Source of the DNA: Ceriagrion tenellum
Taxonomy: Eukaryota > Arthropoda > Insecta > Odonata > Coenagrionidae
Reading direction: 5' to 3'
DNA: 64,000 bases
Assembly: GCA_963169105.1 (NCBI GenBank)
Contig: OY720637.1
Location: forward strand, 58,922,964 to 58,986,963
In this document: positions 55,901-63,081 of the stretch, piece by piece
How the letters are laid out: every line of letters starts with the position of its first letter
How positions within the stretch are numbered: the first letter of the stretch is position 1
Notes under the pieces: generated by a model
What the model saw: only the letters and a program-made list of their open reading frames with translations
Told to the model about the DNA's origin: nothing
Database searches by the model: none
Translations under genes and position numbers: made by a program

Positions 55901-57552
55901 TCTTCACAAGCCCAGTGCACCTTGTGATGTTCCCAATGCATCTGGTTCTTCTTTTCTGTATGGTGTTCCATATGGTCCTTTCCTTCTCTACTCTTCTGGA
56001 TTCTTCATTTCTTATATTATCCATTCATTTGGTCTTCGGCATCCTCCTCCAACTCCAGGTTGCAATAGCTTCTTGTTTTTTGGGAGGTATTTGTGAAAAA
56101 ATACTGATATTTTCCACCTGGTTAGCAGGTCTCTTTGTAGAATTATGCATTGGGACGTTTCCTGTGGGGTAAGTCTGTATATCTTGTTGGCCAACTCCAT
56201 AATTTAATTGACTCCCTTGTAGCCTTTATGGCCTTGTCGTCTTTAAACCTCATTTTCAACAGCACAGTGGCCATTGCTCAACTCGTGGAGTTACATATTT
56301 TTTGTACGGTGAATATATCATGCGTATAAATTTTCTGATTGAAGAAATTTATGTATAGGGTGTGAGAAAAACTATAGAAAGTTTCTAGTCATAAGAGAAG
56401 ACTTATGCTGTTGGAGATAGAATTCTTTGTGCACCTAATCTGCACTTATACCTAATTTTTATTAACTATGGGCAATTTGAGGACTGGGATAAGCAGTTGT
56501 AAAGAAAATTGTTATCTCAGTGAAAGTTAGGGTAAAAGTGCACATTAGGTGCACACAAAACTTTTGGCTATAGCAGCCTTTGGTTTCACTCTAGGTCCAG
56601 GAAATGTTTTATGGTTACTCTCCAGCATGAGGTTCACATTTCTAGTCAGAAAATGAAAAATTTGTCAGTGCTCATGCCAAAAAATATGGTGAAACTGTGG
56701 AGTGAGCTCAACAATGGCTACCATGTTGTCCAAAGTTTAGTAAACCTACCACTGCCCATATAGGCCTCATGTAAGGACAGTTATAGACTTTCCCCTAGTA
56801 CTTTCAATATTGCAACAGATTCTGGCGAGATATTGTGGAAGTTCGTCATATTATATAACAGAAGCAACAATGGCACTTTTCCATGGGATATTTCAATGAG
56901 AATGACACATTTCAGCTCACATAGCCATCATCAGGTACAATATGTCTTTTACTTACTAGGTCTTGTACTTAATGTCTAGGTCTTGTACCTGATTATGGCC
57001 ATGTGAGCTGAAATGCATTGTACTCATTTAATTTCCTGTACAAAAGTGCAATTGTTGTTACTGTTGTAATACTTTGAATATGCCTGGTGGGAAAATTTCA
57101 TCTGAAGTCCAAACTTTTTTTCGCTTGGATATGGCTGCCTTTCCAATATCAGATATGAGTGGCATCCAAAGAAGAAGATGGCTTCCTTTTTAGGGATTAC
57201 CCATGGATTCAACTATATTTATAGGATAGAGATAGGTTCCTATCCTATTCCATGTGTGTTGTGTATCTTAGGGTTTCTACTTGCTGCAAGAATATTATGT
57301 GTAACATTACTCTTACTCAAATTTTTTGTTTTTGCTGGAAGTTAAAAGTGAAAAAATTTCAATCTTTTTCTTTCGTAGACTTGCATGGGAAAGGATATCA
57401 CTCTTCATGTGTCAGCTACAAATCCAGCTGTCATATTGTACCAAAAGTTTGGCTTCAAAGTGGAGGAATTCATCCAAGACTTTTATGAAATGTACCTTCC
57501 TATCAACTCAAGAGAGTGCAAGCATGCTCTGTTTCTAAGGCTCAGTCGTTAG
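40736..57552 (+). CDS. KAT14: KAT14/CSRP2BP homologue (ATAC-complex GNAT acetyltransferase), ten exons
   Basis: Joined coding exons: 40736-40959, 41032-41166, 41246-41394, 45886-46205, 47980-48299, 50746-51022, 51279-51385, 52334-52548, 54368-54549, 57379-57552. The sum is 2103 nt, 700 residues plus stop. All introns are GT-AG and phases agree at every junction. Vertebrate KAT14 has about 780 residues. Domains: PHD-type Cys4-His-Cys3 finger (C10, C13, C27, C30, H35, C38, C57, C60); conserved helical block 75-165 ending GWWKL; acidic, Ser-rich linker 170-380; conserved RERGLPLFNFDRY block about 425; GNAT domain 550-700 with RRAGIAT (629-635) binding acetyl-CoA and LYQKFGF near 663. Known role: nuclear ATAC subunit, histone H4 acetylation and transcription activation (fly Atac2). 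The least certain point is the exon 3 donor: 41395 (GTGAGT) is best, but 41440 and 41446 are also in phase. Confidence 0.93.
41032..41166 (+). CDS. KAT14: KAT14 exon 2
   Basis: Acceptor TTTCTTTAG. Encodes WLNVVSLALYNLKEN, GFFHWKIHVCNLIEEHW, matching the conserved tryptophan-rich helical region after the finger in KAT14. Donor AC|GTGAGT. Intron 2 is 79 bp. Confidence 0.93.
41246..41394 (+). CDS. KAT14: KAT14 exon 3
   Basis: Acceptor TTTTCCCTCAG. Encodes KKKTWIGTVSGTLSQYSPQY and NEAGWWKL, strongly conserved in the family. Donor AGA|GTGAGT chosen as nearest consensus; it leaves phase 1, as exon 4 requires. Confidence 0.85.
42601..43026. mobile_element. hAT-like MITE in KAT14 intron 3
   Basis: Left end TAGGGATGAGTCGATACCG; right end reverse-complemented TAACGATGAGCCGAATCC. 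ATTGAAAA and ATGTAAAA (6 of 8) flank it, a decayed 8-bp duplication. Subterminal GATTCTCGATT-like repeats in both orientations. Non-coding. Confidence 0.65.
44040..44790 (-). mobile_element. Penelope-like retroelement fragment A (GIY-YIG endonuclease end)
   Basis: Minus strand: frame 44727-44173 encodes a GIY-YIG endonuclease domain preceded by a linker. Visible motifs are GGICQIKCSCSNSYIGQTS (CxC with YIG), ALTCRLQEHKRAVKNG and SVVANH, then FDSTVLLKKEACYFPRIIRK and a C-terminus with NHNTPPP. This domain order (RT then GIY-YIG at the C-terminus) defines the Penelope-like class; the RT part is missing here. The coding end is followed within 40 bp by a hammerhead-like motif. Lies antisense in KAT14 intron 3. 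Confidence 0.9.
44091..44133 (-). ncRNA. Hammerhead-like motif of Penelope-like fragment A
   Basis: Minus strand: helix I GGAC/GTCC, core CTGAAGA, one base, stem II GCC-GC/GC-GGC with one T-T mismatch, GAA, palindrome ATAT, T as cleavage-site base. Starts 40 bp after the endonuclease frame ends, the place where Penelope-like terminal repeats carry such ribozymes. Confidence 0.7.
44792..45690 (+). mobile_element. Penelope-like retroelement fragment B (end of RT plus GIY-YIG)
   Basis: Plus strand, starting in the RT thumb: DFHHHPQQKSTVIKTL, then (one stop) SLSDAASIAKEKQYLLKTFQ. The frame from 44960 gives MKNDDQRKLMGLERTAKERP, IYQIKCCCSNSYIGQTS, LTCRLQENKRAVKNG and HQWRDPMHNIDFD, and a frameshift near 45375 leads to ACYFPRIIRKSIEIAKTP. 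Glutamate-for-histidine drift (QENKR for QEHKR) and stops mark it as dead. Head-to-head with fragment A; the two meet near 44790. Confidence 0.9.
45591..45634 (+). ncRNA. Hammerhead-like motif of Penelope-like fragment B
   Basis: Helix I TGGAC (45591-45595) with GTCCA (45630-45634), 5 bp. Core CTGAAGA (45596-45602), one base, stem II G-C, C-G, mismatch, then AGC/GCT. GAA at 45622-45624, palindrome ATAT, and C at 45629. Compared with fragment A, the mismatches fall at different pairs, so the ancestor probably had a perfect 6-bp stem II. Confidence 0.75.
45886..46205 (+). CDS. KAT14: KAT14 exon 4 (disordered linker)
   Basis: Acceptor TTTTTTCTTATAG. Encodes AKIGFHYVSSAHNSKVF then a Ser/Gln/Asp-rich low-complexity stretch ending DDEENDDEE. 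Weakly conserved by nature; supported by phase and by the absence of stops. Donor GAG|GTTAAG. Confidence 0.75.
46296..46867. mobile_element. hAT-like MITE in KAT14 intron 4
   Basis: Element 46304-46859: TAGGGATGGTCGGATCGG at the left, reverse complement of the right end TAGGGATGGGCAGATCC. Flanks ATAATTTT and GTTATTTT match 6 of 8. GGATCC-rich subterminal repeats. Non-coding. Confidence 0.7.
46979..47730 (-). repeat. Family T tRNA-cored inverted-repeat element, longest copy, with LINE insertion
   Basis: 46979-47316 is the fullest copy: CTACGGAACTAGCC at the left, and the same sequence again at 47303-47316. The core on the minus strand has A box TAGCTTAATCAG and B box GGTTCGATTCCC (about 47079-47090). 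The remainder (47677-47730) resumes with AACTTTAACGGAGTCACC after the LINE at 47331-47676. Sits in KAT14 intron 4. Confidence 0.75.
47331..47676 (+). mobile_element. 5'-truncated LINE in the family T element, with ~12-bp target duplication
   Basis: Encodes only MLYNSLPSEIKQTRIPVF (C-terminal NSLP block), then a 3' UTR with AATAAA and a (CTTA)n tail. GTAACTTTAGTA flanks both sides (47318-47329, 47677-47688). Confidence 0.75.
47980..48299 (+). CDS. KAT14: KAT14 exon 5 (acidic/proline linker)
   Basis: Acceptor AATTTTGCAG. Encodes SLLDIDVDNHDIVKTEDGM, then PPPPLLLPEVEEE and a basic RRTKKS block that may be nuclear-targeting. Donor GG|GTAAGA. The frame remains open throughout. Confidence 0.85.
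48360..48685 (+). pseudogene. CR1-like LINE family A 3' piece in KAT14 intron 5
   Basis: Matches family A from the CGGAGGCT segment to the 3' UTR (HYISRS, NSFIPR-like remnants) but lacks the GTAGATGTAG tail. Faces the next copy tail to tail. Confidence 0.7.
48689..49290 (-). pseudogene. CR1-like LINE family A in KAT14 intron 5, long open C-terminal frame
   Basis: Minus-strand frame 49388-48780 keeps an uninterrupted C-terminus: LSWGTHIRNICGRALKKLG, ALVRPDLEYAASIWD, IQRKAARFVKNCYG, RWEPLETRRLRARL, PHYISRSD and FFPRTIKDFNKC. The tail CATCTACATCTACATAATAC (plus strand) starts at 48690. Lacks the RT palm. Better preserved than 2525-3490, so a younger insertion. Confidence 0.8.
49291..50745. other. 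Remainder of KAT14 intron 5
   Basis: AT-rich; the short frames at 49539-49775 and minus 50069-50281 show no domain. Confidence 0.5.
50746..51022 (+). CDS. KAT14: KAT14 exon 6
   Basis: Acceptor CCTTCTGTACAG. Encodes GVPMSEYAEVKLLNSM and KLMVRKIKRERGLPLFNFDR, a signature block of the family, then TTERILDRFK. Donor AAG|GTGAGA, followed by a (CT)n tract in intron 6 (256 bp). Confidence 0.92.
51279..51385 (+). CDS. KAT14: KAT14 exon 7
   Basis: Acceptor TGTTTAAACAG. Encodes ESSHLTASTFSGTPGFL and IKSPFTHR. Matches the stretch before the conserved LKPYIRRD block. Donor AG|GTGAGT. Confidence 0.88.
52334..52548 (+). CDS. KAT14: KAT14 exon 8 (start of GNAT domain)
   Basis: Acceptor TTTCCAAACAG. Encodes MLKPYIRRDRTSNPLW, then APIDYCYINAWHIQAIN and REYFWPGID, near-identical in pattern to the family. 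Donor GATC|GTAAGA. Confidence 0.94.
52693..53254. mobile_element. hAT-like MITE in KAT14 intron 8
   Basis: Element 52701-53246 with ends TGGAGATGGGTGAATTGC and (reverse-complemented) CAGAGATAGGCCATTCTG. Flanks CCTTCAAG (52693-52700) and TCTTCAAG (53247-53254) match 7 of 8. Multiple AATTTTCAT and AATTACC motifs inside. Non-coding. Confidence 0.7.
53255..54367. other. Remainder of KAT14 intron 8
   Basis: AT-rich, no elements recognised. Confidence 0.5.
54368..54549 (+). CDS. KAT14: KAT14 exon 9 (GNAT core)
   Basis: Acceptor TCATCTCTAG. Encodes CLQYPDFSCVVLYRKLIVGF, MVPDV, YISFLF and PEWRRAGIATFMLYHLIQ: the beta-4/alpha-3 acetyl-CoA binding motif (RRAGIA) with all key residues. Donor CAG|GTAAAA. 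Confidence 0.95.
55268..55475 (-). repeat. tRNA-derived SINE (family S2), copy 3, KAT14 intron 9
   Basis: Minus strand: GGCCCTGGAGGCGACGGG head, B-box-like GGGTCGCGAGTTCGAATCC, and the body of the 21413 copy (ATGTTGTTATTCACCTGAC, AATTGGCCAAATGCAC), ending in A/T-rich sequence. Confidence 0.75.
55745..56070 (-). pseudogene. RTE-like LINE family B 3' end, KAT14 intron 9
   Basis: Minus-strand frame 56024-55779: DNIRNEESRRVEKERTIWN then TIQKRRTRCIGNITR, IIEGKVAGIVPRGRPK and a frameshifted end. Matches family B without the RT core. Confidence 0.7.
56900..56938 (-). ncRNA. Hammerhead-like motif, opposite arm
   Basis: Keeps CTGATGA and stem II GGCT/AGCT but the helix III palindrome is damaged (ATGTGT) and the helix I partner is lost. 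Together with the plus-strand arm the ancestral motif is complete. Confidence 0.45.
56985..57023 (+). ncRNA. Hammerhead-like motif (sense to KAT14), one core base lost
   Basis: Helix I GTAC/GTAC, CTGATTA (invariant G8 replaced by T), one base, stem II GGCC/AGCT (with wobble), GAA, palindrome ATGCAT, T. Architecture intact but probably inactive. Confidence 0.5.
57379..57552 (+). CDS. KAT14: KAT14 exon 10 (GNAT C-terminus) and stop
   Basis: Acceptor TTTCTTTCGTAG. Encodes CMGKDITLHVSATNPA, LYQKFGFK and ECKHALFLRLSR followed by TAG (57550-57552). Matches the end of KAT14. Confidence 0.95.
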   Translation, partial: TCMGKDITLHVSATNPAVILYQKFGFKVEEFIQDFYEMYLPINSRECKHALFLRLSR

Positions 57553-57828
57553 ATACCACCAGCATCAATGTGTTCAACATAATCAATTTTTCATTTAAAA
57601 ACCTCTACAGTTCAAATTATTTATCATGTTTGATAAATATTTAAATTAACATCTATTTAATAATTCTAAATTATATATTCAGCATCATCAAATGTGATGA
57701 ATGCTGAACATTTTGTGATAAAAAGAAGCAATTGTGTCAAATAATGAAGGTGCTAACATTCCATTGTGTAAATATTTATGTGGCTATTTTTTTCATTATT
57801 TGTTCATAAAGCCTCTTGTTTATTTGTA

Positions 57829-57834
57829 AATAAA
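57829..57834 (+). terminator. KAT14 polyadenylation signal
   Basis: AATAAA about 280 bp after the stop codon, in an AT-rich 3' UTR. The cleavage site is probably near 57850. Confidence 0.7.
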
Positions 57835-57852
57835 TGAAAAGAAACATTAATT

Positions 57853-58639
57853 TTTTAGTACCTTAAACTTACCTGAGTATACTTGCTTGTTGTTTAATCC
57901 ATTTGATTTTTGTTATTCTTTTCTCTGTGTAGTGTAAAATTCAAAATGTCACCTGACAGTATAACAAAGATGCATTATTGCAGGTAAAAGAAAAATATGT
58001 GCAGAACAGAAGAAATAATTCAGCCATTGTGTCACTCTATTCTTCAGAGCCAAGTTCTTAGCCTAAAGAAGAGATTTTGCCTCAGACTGTTTGAAACAAG
58101 TGACACTATATCTGCACAGATGTAACCAAACTTGGTGGTAGTCACACAGATGACCCATCACGGCAGAAAAATGCATAGCCTAGTATGTGAAGGAGTAATG
58201 TAGCCTCCCAAAGAAACCATCAGGGTCCCAATCCTTTGTCATTTTCCAAATGTTCTTTCTGTTATTTGTATCACCTATAGCATACAATGCTTCTCTTGAT
58301 CAGTTTTTCTAGATTTAACGGTGGGTCACAAGGTCAAGGGTATACCGAGAATCTTAACTACAGAGGGGCAGCTCATATTAGATTGACAGGCAGGGTCCTT
58401 CAGCATGTTTTAGTTGCAAGCACTCATCATTTCAAAGCTAGGTTACGATTTGGTGTTCCGCTGGTCAAATCACCAGTATGAAACACGATTTCACCAAATC
58501 CTTAACAGTTGACTTTATTCTCTTTGTTTCTAGACTACTTTTGAGCTAATTGGTGGGGCAGCTCCCCCCTGCCCCTCCTGGGTATACCTATGCTGAGAGG
58601 TGATTTTTTTTTAAAGGAACAGGATGTATTTTAGATGAC
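57853..58639. other. Intergenic, no recognised feature
   Basis: AT-rich sequence after KAT14 with a 64-codon frame at 58287-58481 that shows no domain. Confidence 0.45.
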
Positions 58640-58905
58640 TAATATCATTCCTGTGTTGACCTCAAAAAAGCTTCGTGCTTTGTTAAAAACTGCTGCTAGC
58701 AAACATGAGGGGTTTCTCAGCTTTTAGGCGGATAAGGTTTGAAGCCACAAGTATAATAATAAAAACAGCTCCATTCAAAGCATAGCTCATTCATAATACA
58801 CTTCACCCCTCAAAACCTTATCCTTTAAATGGGTGGTGGGGGCTAAAAATCCCTGCCACAAGCCCATTCAGCGGCTTACAGGGTGGTCTACAAATGTAGA
58901 TTAAT
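58640..58905 (+). mobile_element. CR1-like LINE family A 3' end
   Basis: 58640-58801 is repeated at 59691-59852 with about seven mismatches; here it continues into the family A 3' UTR (CACTTCACCCCTCAAAACC, CTGCCACAAGCCC, GGTCTACAAATGTAG). Probably a 5'-truncated insertion. Confidence 0.7.
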
Positions 58906-58971
58906 GCTGTGAAGGGTTATGAAAGCACTCTGCCCACTCTCACTCCCTAAGTCAGCTACTTTCGATGGATA

Positions 58972-59288
58972 TTAACCCTCTTAGTGCGGCGGGCCGATAT
59001 ATTGGCTTTGGCATCTCGGGCGAAATGTGCGGCGGGCCGATATATCGGCTCATAGGCAAAAAATTGTTTAACTTTAGCACTCAAATATAATTACAATTAT
59101 TTTTTGTATGATGTATAAGTCTTTTTTTATTATTACCCAATTCAATGTATACACAATAAGAAAAACCGTGTATGGATATTTTAAACAACATTTATCATAT
59201 TTATTTTCCTAGAGTGATACATTTCATTAAGTTACCCTCCGCATTTTTCGCTAGAACCGCTGGCAGGAGTCAGCACTAAGAGGGTTAA
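58972..59288. mobile_element. piggyBac-like MITE, copy 3 (third family)
   Basis: Element 58976-59284, flanked by TTAA on both sides. Ends CCCTCTTAGTGC and GCACTAAGAGGG. Near the left end GTGCGGCGGGCCGATATAT occurs twice (58985 and 59029). Non-coding interior. Confidence 0.85.
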
Positions 59289-59383
59289 CCAATCAAACTG
59301 CTAAATCTGTCCTCTCATTTGGACGTATTTTCTCTCTTAGAATCCCTTTAACAATCTCCTTTTACCAGGGCCGGTCCTGGTAT

Positions 59384-59690
59384 TGACAGACTTGGATTTC
59401 TTTTTCGAACTCTGCAGCAACACTGATTTCTCTCCTGCAAGTTCTTTTGCATCAGTGATCACATTATTGGAACCTTCGTCAGATCTCATGATTTAAAAAA
59501 AAAAAATGGTGCACTTTTAATAATATCCATTGAGGATTTTAGGTCGGAAGTGATTTTTTGCAAGGCCTTATTCACCATGTTTATTTTGAATAGAATCTCA
59601 TGCCAAGTTACCAAGGGGAACTTGAAACTTAGCACTTGCACAGGAACTTGAAACTTGGCAGTTTTTTTTGCGATTCCCAAAGCAGTGTTC
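59384..59690 (-). pseudogene. hAT transposase, C-proximal fragment
   Basis: Continues after the insertion: GIAKKTAKFQVPVQVLSFKF, VTWHEILFKINMVNKALQ, then DLKSSMDIIKSA. After a stop and frameshift comes VITDAKELAGEISVAAEFEK. The hAT dimerisation domain is not visible. Confidence 0.75.
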
Positions 59691-61328
59691 TAATATCATT
59701 CCTGTGTTGACCTCAAAAAAGCTTCGTGCTTTGTTAAAAACTGCTACAAGCAAAAATGAGGGGTTTCTCAGCTTTTAGGGGGATAAGGTTGGAAGCCACT
59801 AGTATAATAATATAAACAGCTCCATTCAAAGCATAGCTCATTCATAATACACACACAAAGAAAATAAAGCCACCGGTGAGGATAACATTGCAGCAGAACT
59901 ACTGCAAAATAGTGGTGATACAATTAAGAATAAACTTTACATGATTGTATCCAATTGCTATGAGGAAGGAAAGGTACCACATGATTTCACAAAAAGCAGA
60001 ACCATTACACTTCCCAAGAAAGGCAATGCAAAGGATTGCACGAATTACCAAACAAGAACGCTTCTGTCCCATACTTCAAAAATTTTATTGGATATAGTAA
60101 AAGAGAGAATAAAAAAGAAAATTGATGTGACATTAGATAGTGATCAGTACGGCTTCAGACCAGGAAAAGGCACTCGAGAGGCAATTTTAGCATTGCGACA
60201 AATCCTAGAGAGGAGGCTAGAAATTAACAGGAAAACTTAGATAGCTTTCATTGATTTGGAAAAGGCTTTTGACCATGTTGAATGGAGACTATGGTTCCAA
60301 GCAATGTATAAAATAGGGTTGGATTGGGGAGTCAAAAGATTGATTTTAAACCTCTACAAAAACCAAAGTACGGAAAGAGAAATCAGTGGCACCAAGAAAG
60401 AAGGAAATATAAGAAGAGGTGTTAGACAAGGTTGCCCAATATCGCCTTACTTGTTTAACTTATGCATAGATAAAGCAATGTCTGAAATGAAAACAAAGAC
60501 AAGAGGAATTAAAATAAATGGCAAACAAACTCATTGCATTCGATTTGCAGACAACATATCTCTAGTAGCTGACTCAGAGAAGGAATTAAGTCAAATGCTC
60601 AAGATTCTAAATAATATTTTATTAAAATGGAAACTTAAAATAAACACCAAGAAAACAAAAATCATGGTGGTAGAAAGAAAGAGAAGAGAAAAGATAACGA
60701 ATATATATATAGACAGAGTGAGACTGGAGGAAGTGACAGAGTTCTACTACTTGGGTAGCATATTAGAGAATCATAACAACTGCTCCTCAGAGGTCAAAAG
60801 AAGAATAACGTTAGCCAAGAAAGCCTTTCAATTAAAGAAAAGTCTCCCAGTAAATAACAGCATTAGTATTGAGACTAGGAAGAAATTCCTGAAAAGCTTT
60901 GTATGGAGTGTGCTAACATATGGATGCGAGACATGGACACTAAGGAAGAGTGAAATGACCAAACTTGAAGCTGCAGAAATGTGGTTTTGGAGGAGGATTA
61001 CAAAAACTAGGTGGACTGACAGGAAAACTAATGAGCAAGTACTAAATGAAGTCCAAACAGAAAGAGAAATATTGGAAACAATTAAAATAAGAAAAGCAAA
61101 GTTCATTGGACACTTACTCAGGCACGACAACTTCATACAAAATATTATGGAAGGAAAAATTCTAGGCAAAAGACAGAGAGGACAACCAAGATCTTCGTAC
61201 ATAAAAGTATTGGCGATGGAAATGGGATGCACCTCGTACAATGAAATGAAGAGGAAGGCTGAAAAAAGGGATTGTTGGAAGTCGTGGCTGCAACAACAAG
61301 GATAACCTTTAGAAGAGAAGAAAGAAGA
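59691..61328 (+). mobile_element. RTE-like LINE (family H) insertion with a foreign 162-bp 5' segment
   Basis: 59853-60240 encodes KATGEDNIAAELLQN then TLPKKGNAKDCTNYQTRTL and DQYGFRPGKGTREAIL (RT motifs 0-2). A single TAG (60238-60240) is followed by IAFIDLEKAFDHVEW (motif A, catalytic Asp present). 60256-61305 continues with RRGVRQGCPISPYLFN (B), RFADNISLVAD (C, second Asp replaced by Asn), FYYLGSILENHNN, LTYGCETWTLR and an intact C-terminus. 12-bp duplications AAAGCAGTGTTC at 59679-59690 and 61329-61340. The first 162 bp are not RTE but match 58640-58801. No endonuclease domain. Confidence 0.9.
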
Positions 61329-61330
61329 AA

Positions 61331-62121
61331 AGCAGTGTTCCTGCCAAATGCACCTAGTTTTTTAGCTTGAGAGGCTTCATAAATGGCATTGCATATTTCC
61401 TCAATATTGTACAGTAAAGGCAATAAGGCCACAATCCTATTCTTCCATCGAGTATTGCTAGAGGTTTCACTGTAAGTGTTGCTGTATGCCTCACCAAAAT
61501 ACTCCACCGATGAGTTGCAAAGAAGTTAAATATTTCTTCAATAATACTGAAACATTCGACTGCACCAGGACAAGACTGAGCGGCATCGTTATCTACTAAA
61601 TTTAGCGAATGATTTCCACATGACACAAAAAAGGCACAGCAATTCAAGACCAGTATTCTTTTCTGAACTCCAACATGTTTTCCTTTCATGTTGGAACCAT
61701 TATCATATCCTTGTCCTCTCATGTTCTTTAAGGGAATGTTTTGCTGGGATAACTTATTGAGTATAACTTCTGTAAGGCCTTCACTTGTAGAATCTATTAT
61801 AGGAACGAAACCTAAAAAGTGTTCTTTAATTAACACTTCCTCGTTCTCCATAAATTTGACAAATCTCAACACCACTGTCATTTGCTCAGTGTGACTAATA
61901 TCAGGTGTTGTTAAACCAGTAGTCGTGCATGTACCCCAAAGTCTCATATATGAGTAAAAAAAAGAATGCAAGCGAGAATTAAGAGGGAGTGCCAAAATAT
62001 GTGATGTATTTTCGCAAGTCATGCATACAAAGGTGAAACATTTGCAATATGCACTATTTTTGTCAGACAGCAGAAAAAATTGATTCAAGCGCTGTGCATA
62101 ATTGGACAGGAGTAAAAACAT
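61331..62121 (-). pseudogene. hAT transposase, N-proximal fragment
   Basis: Minus-strand frame 62121-61354 encodes MTVVLRFVKF, EHFLGFVPIIDSTSEGLTE, NMRGQGYDNGSNMKGKHVGV (the RGQxYDxxxNMxG motif of the hAT catalytic core), CGNHSLNLVDNDAA and HRWSILVRHTATLTVKPL. A frameshift near 61455 moves it to a frame reading NTRWKNRIVALLPLLYN and SQAKKLGAFGRNTAF, where the LINE insertion cuts it. The N-terminal BED/TTF finger is missing. Confidence 0.85.
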
Positions 62122-62617
62122 AGAAGGGGTGGAATGACCAGAGGCGCTCAGACGCGGAGGGGTAGAGGCTCAGAGACCCATGCCGTGCCACTTGCAAGGA
62201 GCCCCATGGAGGCCTCCATAAAACGTTCTTAAAGGTGGTGGAAGGGCCAAAGAACCCCCGAGGAGAACAAAAAAGAAGGAAAGGCCCCTAATTGCCTCCG
62301 GGCGGACTGTAGACTGAAGCTTGCAGTTAGCAAAGCAGCACCTCCGGGTCAAATGACGCAGTCAGCATTTAATGCACTTGGAGATTTAATTAATGATTTA
62401 AGCTTGTACCATTGCGTTATTAGGTAGGTACGTGTGATATTTTGGCCATATTGAGTTGTGCGAATAATTATTCATGCTATTCAACTCAGATTTGTTTTCT
62501 TCCTTTTGTCTTTGTTGAAATATTTCGGGAGCCCTTAGGGCCTTCGGCGCCCCCCTGGCCCAGCACCCTATGCGGCCTCGTAGTTCGCTTACACCGAGGA
62601 CCGGGCCTGCCTTTTAC

Positions 62618-63081
62618 CTTATGTTTATCTACTATCCTTGTAGATTATTTGTCTTTAATGCTCTAAGACAACATTCTTCCAATTTCTCCTATTATCCTTT
62701 TCAAATATCTTTGCGACTGGCCCTTTGTGCCTGCTTGGAACGGTTTGAGCGGCATCGCGGTAGGAGGTGGAGCCTTTGACACCAGGGAGGTGGGGAGAGA
62801 GAGAGGTGGACGCTGCCATGCTTTCTCTCAAGACTTTGTATGCGAATGAAAACATAAAACTGCCGCCACTGCCTCTTCGTAACATCCCACAAGCAAACAC
62901 GTGGCCATTTGTGAAGGCCATCAGGATCAGCTGGCGCCACAGTCAATGGAATTAACCCCTTCTCATACCATTCTTTCCACACTCAGGCTCCTCTCTTGAC
63001 CAGTCTCAAGGGTCATAGGAAGGGTCATGCGTGATTGTTCAGTCAGTGACTCGGAAGTGGACTTTTGAAAGCAAAAGTCAT
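62618..63081. other. No recognised gene
   Basis: Overlapping short frames on both strands around 62570-62980 have no domain. GC content is slightly raised. Confidence 0.4.

Larger units (their letters stand above)
56870..57057. repeat. Foldback element with hammerhead-like arms, KAT14 intron 9
   Basis: Arms of about 75 bp (56870-56945 and 56980-57057) around a short spacer that includes a duplicated CTAGGTCTTGTAC (56956-56968, 56976-56988). Lies 320 bp upstream of the last KAT14 exon. Confidence 0.8.
59358..62617 (-). mobile_element. hAT-family element with perfect 8-bp target duplications
   Basis: Element 59366-62609. Ends CAGGGCCGGTCCTGG (left) and CAGGCCCGGTCCTC (right, reverse-complemented). 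CCTTTTAC flanks both sides exactly (59358-59365 and 62610-62617). It carries a broken transposase on the minus strand, of the type related to ZMYM1 (hAT, TTF-type zinc-finger group). The 1638-bp LINE at 59691-61328 splits it; without that it is about 1.6 kb, so it is internally deleted as well. Confidence 0.9.

Noticed and set aside
61145..61507. Minus-strand frame across the LINE/hAT junction
   Set aside because: Its first half is the frameshifted hAT transposase and its second half is antisense to the LINE; it is not a fusion gene.
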